Assembly (NCBI RefSeq): GCF_030272615.1
Contig: NC_081414.1
Coordinates: 663,088,938-663,152,937, forward strand
Direction of reading: 5' to 3'
Source: Cryptomeria japonica
Lineage: Eukaryota; Streptophyta; Pinopsida; Cupressales; Cupressaceae
Length of the DNA: 64,000 nt
Shown here: one piece after another, positions 56,000 through 64,000 of the stretch
Numbering within the stretch: position 1 is the stretch's first letter
How the letters are laid out: every line of letters starts with the position of its first letter
Program-made: the position numbers and the translations under genes
The notes under the pieces: model-generated
Told to the model about the DNA's origin: nothing
What the model saw: only the letters and a program-made list of their open reading frames with translations
The model's database searches: none

Positions 56000-58750
56000 G
56001 GAGATGGTGAAAGTTTTTATCTCTCTTTATCTTTCTCAGTGACTCTATGAGTGCTTCCTATAGAGTGACACTTGGTAATACAACCTTCTTCTTCTTTTGC
56101 AAGCTAAAGTTAAACCATTGTGGCATACTATCGTCCTATCACTCACTTTGAGTAGTTATTTGAGTAGTTACCATGTGGGTTTGTGGAGGTTGTTCTTGAT
56201 CCTATTCCTCTTCTTGTTGTTCCTTATCAACATCTTGATGTTGCTCACATATTTTTTGTTGAGACTTTGTGTGTTGTGGCAGAGGTTGTGAAAGTTTTTG
56301 AGCAAGGTTTTCCTAAAGAGCTTTCTTGAAACCCTATTGTTATTTCTTATAAAAATCTTCTATCTTCTCACCTACTTGTTCAAAAGCTTCTTTATTTACC
56401 TCATCTTGTTCTTTTCCTTGGTTTCCTTCTAGATACCTGAGAAGTTTCTCCTAGTCTTAAGGAGTGAGGACTAGGTGCTCATCTTGACTGTCAACCTCCA
56501 TTGCCTCTACCTGCATCTCATATACATGCATTTAGGTGGACTCCACTATTTGATCTTTAGGCTCTTCAACAAATATTTGAGTGGGCTTCTCATCTTGAGG
56601 AGTGAAAGGTACCTATTCTAACAATGATTCTCCTAAATCTTGTGAAGAGGTAGCTTGCCTTTGCATGAGATTTCCTTTCTTTTTATGAGCTACCATCGAA
56701 ATAGGCTCATTATCTTCATCTTAATTCCACTCAATATTATGGATTGTCACCCACTCATGAGTTGGTATAGTAGGTGCTGCAGGAGCTTGAGAGGAAGGAG
56801 TGGGTTGTTCATCTTGTCCTTGTGATGTGCCCTCTCCCAGAACAATGCCAATGACATGTACAATAGGTGTGATGGATTCTTGGGGCATAGCAAGTAACTG
56901 AGTGGTTATGCCATGCTTGGCTGTTGTCTTTAGGATGTGTGATTTTTTCATCTTGGCATCCAACTGTTCCATTAATTCCTCTTTCTCACTAGGTGGCATA
57001 GGGGCTTCTTGATCCACAAGAGTGTTTTTCCTTGATTCAGATCTTGTTCTCCTTATATATTCTTTAGTGGCTTTTGATTGGGGCTTATTGGTGGCCTTTC
57101 CTTTCTTCTTTTCTTTGGAGGTGTTGGGTTGGAGCCTGCAACTTAACCATTATCGGCTTCTCGCAATGATCATTTCTGAGACATCTTCAATTTTTACATT
57201 TTATTTCTCTAACCATCTTATCAGTGAAAGAATTCTTTGGTCTACCTACATTTCTTTGTATATTGGGTCCATCAACTCTCCATTGTCCTTTGAATCCTTA
57301 GGAATATTGTCTTCAAGGTCAAATTCTCTCATTTGGGTTGTTGTTAACTTATAGAATCCTCTTTTCCTAGCCTTGAAGTTGTCCTGCATACCTGCCCAAA
57401 AAGTCCTCCAATGTAGGTATATGCCCCTCATATGCTATAGGCATCATTCCTTTTAACTTTTCGAATGGATAATATCTAGGATGAGCATATCCAAACTCAT
57501 TAAGGCATAAATCTTGCGACTCCTAAATGGTTTTGTTAGCCATCTGCAAATTGTGGCATTTATAGTGTTCAAGGACAATCGACAATGTTACTCTCATTTT
57601 GTCTTTCAGTGTCATGAGGGATTGGACCCCTACTATTTGCCTTGCATACTCTAGAATAATAATCATGATTCTGTAGTAATGAGGGAGAAGGAAGAGGTTG
57701 CCTATGAATATGCTCAAGCTGATGTAAGTAGAGTGTGGTTCTGGATGAACCAAGTTCCCCATTCTTGGACTATATTCATTGCCTCGGGAGACAACCAGTA
57801 TCCCACATCACCTATTAGTCAAAAAATAATTGTATATATAAAGGCATCATTGATTCTCTTAAAATGGTTCTTAGCCCACTAAATAGGAAATTGATTATAA
57901 AACTCCCAGACTTTCTTGTCTCCTAGCCCTTCTCCCAATCTGCCCGTAGTGTTTAACCCTAGGTAATTTCCACTCCTGGCTGCTACCTAGATCACATAAG
58001 TTATGAAGAGCTTCTTGGTTTGAAGTATATTGCACACTTTCTCATGAATATTGTTAGATATGATTTGTGCCCAATCAAAGTATTTATTTCCCTTAAGGAT
58101 GGTGTGGATATAGTGGTACATCCACAAGTGGTAATGCCTACAGTCTTCTTTACCAAAGGCCCTACTAAGCATGATGATGAGGTCACATGGGGTGTCCTTG
58201 AAATCGGCTCTTAGAATATTATTTGTAGCCTTGGGGCTTGATTTACTTGGTTCCTTAAGCCACACTTCATTTATATTTTTCCTATTATTTGCAACATTCT
58301 TATTAAAAATTTTAATGGCTTCCTCTTCAGTTATCTGCAAAACTTTATCATACTCTGGGATGTGGAAGGTCATGGAAAGAATTTTAGGTGACAAATATAC
58401 CACCATATTTCCCTTAGTGTCTACACATTTCATAGTTTCTTTATTGTAATGTTGAGCAACTACCAATATTAATTCTGGAGACTAGAATTCTTGGGGAAAA
58501 ATTGTTGCTTCAACGAATCCTGATTGCCTGATTATCCTATATGCAATATTAGGATCAGGGCTAGATACCTCCTTTCTAATTAATTATATTTCACTAAGTC
58601 CTATTTCAGTGTCAATGACCCATTACACCTTATTCTCAAACTTTGAGGCAAGTGTTTGGCCTTGATACTGATATTTCATGGTGATAGTGTTCTTTTCAAG
58701 CCTAATTTTGTTCTCGGTCTTCTTCCTTAGGGTTGTCATTCCTTCCATAA
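56000..58750 (-). pseudogene. Decayed accessory-type gene of unknown function
   Basis: The best start is ATG near 58750 (MEGMTTLRKKTENKIRL on minus). The preserved core is 58466-57987: KGNMVVYLSPKILSMTFHIPEYD, EEEAIKIFNKNV, FKDTPCDLIIMLSRAFGKED and YHLWMYHYIHTILKG, continuing past a TAG at 57987 into VAARSGNYLG. Then come an acidic and Ser/Pro/Gln-rich stretch (57017-56550) and a Glu/Lys-rich helical tail (about 56450-56330). Several stops and shifts are present. Core layout and spacing resemble the LINE gene (9916-11624) and C's gene (18715-15585). No retrotransposon enzyme lies next to it, so its carrier element is not identified. Confidence 0.5.
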
Positions 58751-58814
58751 GAGCTCTTTAATTACCAAAATAAAATGTATAATTAGTGCTTTTTACAAAT
58801 TCTTCTCAAAAGCA

Positions 58815-60260
58815 GTAAACTCTAAAATCCCAGAGTTTCAGGGTTCTGGGTTCAAAAGAAACCTTTAGGAAAATAAGCATGACTCTGAGATCCCAAGGTT
58901 CTAGATTCATGAGGACTTCTTTACAAACCTTGAGTGTGACTTTGAGATCCCTAGATCCCAGGGTTTTGGAGTCACAAAAACTTTGAACCAAACTTTCTTC
59001 GAGATCTCGAGGTTCTGAAATGAGAAGCACCAGAAACTCGCCATTTCAGAATCTCAAGATCCCAAAAGGAAAAAGGAGGTCACAGTCACTTAGGGTTAGG
59101 CTTCGCAACTTCGGGAACCTAGAGTTCCAGAGGCTTGAATGGGATAGATCAAGGGCCACTTCGAGATCCCAGGGATCCAAAATTCTAAAGTGTAACAAGG
59201 GCAGGCCAAAATACACTCTGAAATCCCGTGAACCCAGAGTATCAGAGTGAAGGACTTTACGAATCAATCATGGAGGACACCTTTGGGATCCTGAGAACCC
59301 AGGGTTTTGAAGGGAAGAGAAAAGAAAAAGACAACTCTTTGGGACCTCGGAAACCTAGGATTCCAGAGGGAACATTCAAAACAATGGTTAGGATCTCAGG
59401 AACTTGAGATACCTAAGGGGAAAAGAACTGAAGAAAGGAGGGCCCTAACTATAAAAAATCAACTTATTGGGAAAACAAACAAGAAACCCTAAGCTAGAAA
59501 AAATATGAAAAACACACAAAAACCTAATTTAACAAATAGGAAAAAGGAAACGCAAGGAGAACACGAGACAAAAGGAGAAAAGACCTACCTAGACAAGGAG
59601 GAGAGGAAGACATAAAGCACACCACAAGAACTATCCAAATCGCTGGAAGGAAAGGAGATTTAGAAAGATTAGACGTGCAAATGAGAAAAAATGAGATTAG
59701 GAAAGATACTTATACATCGACGATTGCATGAATCGAGACAATACCCACCTCAAAGTTTAAGGACCCTAAAGTTCTAGAGTCACAAGACAAATGACTTTAG
59801 GACTCCAGAGTTCCAAAACTCTAAAGAGACAATGAAAATGGAACAAGATAGAGAGAACCCGAGATTACGGGGTTTTGGAGTCTCGGAGCTAAGAGAATCC
59901 AACAAAAAAAGGGGTGGAAGGGGAATCTTGGAAACCTAAGACTCCAAAGCTACCAATGAGAGAAATGAAAACAACACAAAGGACTTTGGAGTTCCGAGAT
60001 TCTGGGACTCTGAGGTCCACAACCACAAAAACAAGAGGGAACTTCAAAATTTTGGGATTCTGAAATACCAAAGTTCCAAAAAGGAGAGGAAGAAAACACT
60101 TCGGGGTTTCGGGAACCTGAGACTCTAAAGTGCAAAACAAAACAAAAATAAAAAAGGCAAACAAAGGCACTTTGGGATCCCGAGATCCTAAGGTTCTGGA
60201 GTGCACAAAAGAAAAGGCAAAAACACATTTCAAGGTTTCAAGAACCCAAAACTACAAAGT
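58815..60260 (+). repeat. About twenty dispersed hairpin-like repeats of 35-40 bp
   Basis: Variants of CACTTTGGGATCCCGAGA followed by CCTAAGGTTCTGGAGTG recur at intervals of about 50-80 bases. Examples start near 58933, 59092, 59155, 59213, 59280, 59336, 59792, 59980, 60100 and 60168. Many units have inverted ends, such as CACTCTGA...TCAGAGTG (59214-59250) and GCACT...AGTGC (60168-60204). Spacers are A-rich. The block lies immediately upstream of the minus-strand gene that starts near 58750. Open frames inside (for example 59889-60233 on minus) look like by-products of the repeats. Confidence 0.75.
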
Positions 60261-60600
60261 AACAAGATAGGGAGAAAAAAGGGAAAACAAAAATGGAAGG
60301 GGAAACAAAACAAAAAAGGGGGGACCCACATTTCTAGGCATGAAATGGAGGGGGTGAGTATGCAGAGCATAATACAATCTTTAGTGGGATTTGCAATTAG
60401 AAAGTGACAATAGAACATTTAAAAGAATTAATTCATATATAGAAAAAGAACTACTATGACTAAGCAGATATATAATGACGTCCTTTGTAAGACAAAAAAT
60501 GAGAGTCGAGAATTAGTGAAATTGGAAGCAATAGAAACTCCATTGGGAAGATGTTTGTAAATGTAAGGATTATACCAAGGCATGTTAGAAGGCTTGTTTG
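60261..60600. other. Purine-rich then AT-rich stretch without a gene
   Basis: An A/G-rich run with GGGGGG (60270-60330) resembles a polypurine tract, but no LTR start could be recognised after it. Confidence 0.35.
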
Positions 60601-60694
60601 AATGCATGTATACATACAATATTGTGAACATATTCCTATTTTAATTGAATGCATGTATACATACAATATTGTGAGCATATTCCTATTTTATCCT
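60601..60694 (+). repeat. 47-bp tandem repeat, two copies
   Basis: AATGCATGTATACATACAAT... occurs at 60601 and 60648 with about one difference. Each copy contains the palindrome ATGTATACAT. Confidence 0.85.
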
Positions 60695-62985
60695 ATTGTG
60701 TATTGTTGAAGTTAGAATGTGTTGCTTGTTCTAGTATTCTATTAAGGCCCCTAGAACTAGGACTGCATCAGTAGGGGATTGTTGGTCTAGAATTGAAGGT
60801 AAATCACTCAAATGATGATCTCCCTCTTGGAGTTGAGATGTTGAATACCTAGTTTATAGGAGACAACACTAATGTTTCCAAATGAAATTATGCAATTATT
60901 GATACATTATAACTCATGTCTATATTGAGACATTAGTTGTATTAAAAATTTATGAATTTTAAAATTGAAATATTTTTAAATGTAAGCATGGTATTCTTTA
61001 TTCAAAACTGCTCGTTCATTTAACCTATATTCAACTTAATTACTTTCAATGAATTTATCTTGTAAATAAGTTTGGGTAACAAATGAAGTACTCTTCAACC
61101 TTCTTATAGTTTAAACAAACAAACTATGCATTTTGTATATTTTTAAATATATTGCATTTTAATTTGATGGACTAGTTAGGTTCATACACATGGGTACATT
61201 ACATGGAGATAAAACCAAGTACCTAGCGACAAATAGGAGGAAACCACAATTTAGACACTAATTGAGATTGTCACTAGTAGTAAAACAACAACCAACTACA
61301 ACCAAACAAATATTTAGCATAGAAAGGCCTTACTTCACCATATAACCCACAAAACATGATTTAAAGACTTTGCAATAAACCCCAAACTAGATAAGAATAA
61401 GTTTATCCTCATCTTGCTTATTTTAGGATCCATTCTATTCACCTTTGGCATCCCCCTCTATAAAAATTTAGTCATCTTTATCTTTTTGTTTCTCTTCTCC
61501 CTCCTCTTCCTTATTGCCATTTCAAATACCATAGTGTTACTCTCCACTTTATTAGGGAAATAAATCCCACTTTTCTTGATATAGATTTTTCATAGTTCAT
61601 TCACATTGAATCCTTGTAATTCTAAGATCACTATTTTTATACTTTGACTATTCTTCATATGAATTCATTTTAATGTTGATTTATAAAATAGTGCAGTTCT
61701 AAATTAATCGATCTTTTCAAAAGTAGCATAATTTTTTAAATACATATATTTTGGAGTTTATTAAATAAAAAAATTAAGCCCAATAAATTTTATCTAAATC
61801 AAATTTTCTCTTCAACTTTTAAAATACAAAATCCAAGAACATGCCTAATAGCATCACTAGATGCAGCTAGGGGACAACTCATAAAGGGTAAATTATTGAA
61901 TATGAAGTCCCTCATTAACTAGTGCTAAATATATTTTTAGTTCATGTTATCACTAGGTCACCTTGATGGTCAAGGACTACGTCTCCTCACTAGGTGCATT
62001 TCTAAATTATTATGTATTGGTAGATTATAATAACTAGGAAACCAACTAGACTACGGCTTATTGGTAAATAAAACCAACATTATAAAATTAACAATATTCT
62101 ATTAAAAATTTGGTGTAGCCAATGAGACTAGAAACACATAAGATATTTAGAGCACTATGATAAATTATATCCACTTTTTGGATGAGATAAATTTTGACTT
62201 CACGATTTAAGAAATATGTTTTAACCCTATAATTAAAGGGATAGCTAATGTCTTTTAAACAAGGAAGCAAACACATTCCATCTCGCCTTCCTTCAAAATC
62301 AAAGGTAGGAACACCACTAATCATGTTAAGAAAAGATAAAGAACCAAAGACTATGGAACTAACTATCAAATCTATATGACAAACAATTAAATGAAAATAA
62401 GTTTATAATAATCTAAAGTATATAAGAATAAATATGTACAAAATTATACCTTTTATCATTATATGCATATATTAAGACATTACTTCGAAATAAACATAAA
62501 CTAAATGAAAAATCCCCTTGGATCACAATTTAAGTATAATCTAAGAAGAGTGGAGAGTTTGACAAGACCAATATGAAATCAAGAGCAGTTTGAGAAGAAG
62601 CGCATATAAAAACAAATACCAACTTGATAAAAGTGCATAAGAAGGTACCTAAGACGTGTATAGCAAGCTGCAGAGTTTGCAGAGAATGCAATATATTTCT
62701 ACTCAATTGAGATTTCCTGAGGCCATTTAATATCCAAGATAATCCTTTCTTTCATTATAGCTTCTTAGAAAAAAAATTGGTTGTTAGATAATCCTTTCTT
62801 TCATTATAGGAGTGGAATATGGGTACGTACCACGCAGTGTCTCCGCATGTGAGTAAGTCCAGCTTCTATCATGGATAATTTTTCTTCATTAGATAAGTCC
62901 AAACAGAAAATCCTGACAATCAAATTTCCTCTCAGACCATATGTTTGGTTTTTATTAGATAAGAATAAAGTAAGGATCATTGCTT
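60695..62985. other. AT-rich DNA with no recognisable gene
   Basis: The largest open frame is 93 codons (62088-62369, minus) and has no recognisable motif. A 23-base direct repeat (GATAATCCTTTC...) occurs at 62738-62760 and 62787-62809. This may be unique host DNA or very old repeats. Confidence 0.5.
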
Positions 62986-62999
62986 TGTCAGAAGGTAGA

Positions 63000-63530
63000 T
63001 AAGAATAGATTCAAGAAATAGTAAATCTTGTGCAACATCAATAATTGTTACATAAAAATAGATTTTTATGTTTTCAAATGTTGTCGAGGTCAAGATAAAA
63101 TAGATTCAATAGTAAATCTTGTACAAACTGTTCGAAGATGAATAATTGTGATAACATAAAATACATAAAGGTTCTCATTTTTGGATTTTCCAAAAATTGT
63201 CAGAAGTCAAGACAAAATAGATTCAAATCGACGAGAAATAGAAAATCTTGTTCAAACTGTTCGAAGATGAATAATTGTGATAACATAAAATACATAAAGG
63301 TTCTAGTTTTTGGATTTTTCACAAATTGTCAGAAGTCGAGACAAAATAGATTCAAATCGACGAGAAATATCAAATCTTGTTCAAACTTTTCAAATTCGAA
63401 TAATTGTGATAACATAAAATACAAAAAATGTCAAAAGGCAAGACAAAACGAATTCAATGGGAATAGAAAATTTTGTACAAACTGTTAGAACACGAATAAT
63501 TGTGATAATGTAAAATACATTAATAATGAG
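63000..63530 (+). repeat. 129-bp minisatellite with an open frame
   Basis: The landmark AATAATTGTGATAAC starts at 63141, 63270, 63399 and (shortened copy) 63495; a degenerate earlier copy lies near 63040. The period is 129 bp (43 codons), and a frame stays open across three copies (63138-63488), giving a 43-residue repeat with NNCDNIKY and KSRQNRFKSTRN blocks. There is no evidence that it is translated. Confidence 0.85.
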
Positions 63531-64000
63531 CCTATAGACTAAAACCTCTTTGGCTAAGAGCTGAGGATTGAAAGTTATCCATTCAACTTCACCAACAAAC
63601 CAAAGGTACATTGACAATTTATGTATTTTTAATTGTTATCAATATTTAATTTAATTTTACTTTTTCCTACTTGAATTTAGATAGTTTTACATTTTATATT
63701 ATATTTATATTCAGTTGACCATTAAGAGATATGCAATAGCATAAATTTCATATACAATGGACATGTCACAATATCATAATATATTGATGTATTCAACATT
63801 TATAAATTCATCACTATTACTAGGATTTCATTCCATTGTACTTTCTATTTAATCTATTTTGTGAAATGGTATAAATAAGGGTAGAAGAAGAAATGGTGAC
63901 TAAATGGGAAATAGTAGGGTTGTAAGGAAAGTGGGGAGTTGATAAAATATTGGCTTGGGATACATACATGGAAGAAAAAGATATTTAAAAGAGTATTTAA
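63531..64000. other. AT-rich DNA with no recognisable gene
   Basis: I see no feature beyond general AT richness up to the window edge. Confidence 0.4.

Noticed and set aside
59889-60233. Minus-strand open frame with repeated SRDPKV / ESQVPETPK-like phrases
   Set aside because: The phrases are translations of the hairpin repeats with variable spacing; frame is not kept between repeats, and there is no start context.

Overview
This window reads as nuclear DNA from a plant with a very large, repeat-filled genome. A conifer or other gymnosperm is my best guess, but that is an inference. I find no intact host gene, no tRNA or rRNA gene, and no CRISPR array. Nearly everything recognisable is retrotransposon. 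The supports for a plant are Ty1/copia elements primed by initiator-Met tRNA, a Tat-type Ty3/gypsy element with two RNase H domains, and a Plant Mobile Domain (PMD) pseudogene.

Positions 1 to about 54,170 form one nested stack that can be unpicked from split reading frames, LTR ends, primer sites and target-site duplications (TSDs). Copia element A (minus strand; 5' LTR 50818-52092; the rest runs off the left edge) is split in its integrase gene by Copia element B (592-47677, minus). B is split twice. Gypsy element F (29357-45299, minus, TSD CTTTC) sits between B's gag and protease. Non-autonomous LTR element C (4412-27248, minus, TSD AAATT/AAATC) sits inside B's reverse transcriptase. C's 3' LTR holds Copia element D (4821-14672, plus, TSD GTCTA), and D's polyprotein is split by a 5'-truncated LINE (8605-11789, 14-bp TSD). 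C's 5' LTR holds a decayed gypsy element E (from 20971) and an unassigned block (24934-26890). B's 3' LTR holds a solo LTR (741-1987, TSD ATGAC). A itself appears to lie in an older plus-strand LTR element G, whose 3' end and LTR are seen at 52093-54173.

To the right come an old LTR remnant (about 54850-55990), a decayed minus-strand gene (about 56000-58750) preceded by about twenty hairpin-like repeats (58815-60260), and AT-rich DNA without recognisable genes, which carries a 129-bp minisatellite (63000-63530).

The most interesting theme is accessory genes carried by these elements. (i) The LINE has an extra gene downstream of its RT/RNase H frame. (ii) C carries an approximately 1,040-codon gene of unknown function in place of pol. 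(iii) The gene at 56-58.75 kb has a similar layout and similar sequence patterns. I infer that these three belong to one transposon-associated protein family. (iv) Gypsy F carries an antisense PMD gene near its 3' end, and both of its opposed transcription units begin in leaders rich in the same CACGTCTGTG-like motif. All coding regions are broken. A large share of the in-frame stops are TAG at positions where CAG is expected, which fits decay by deamination of methylated cytosine.
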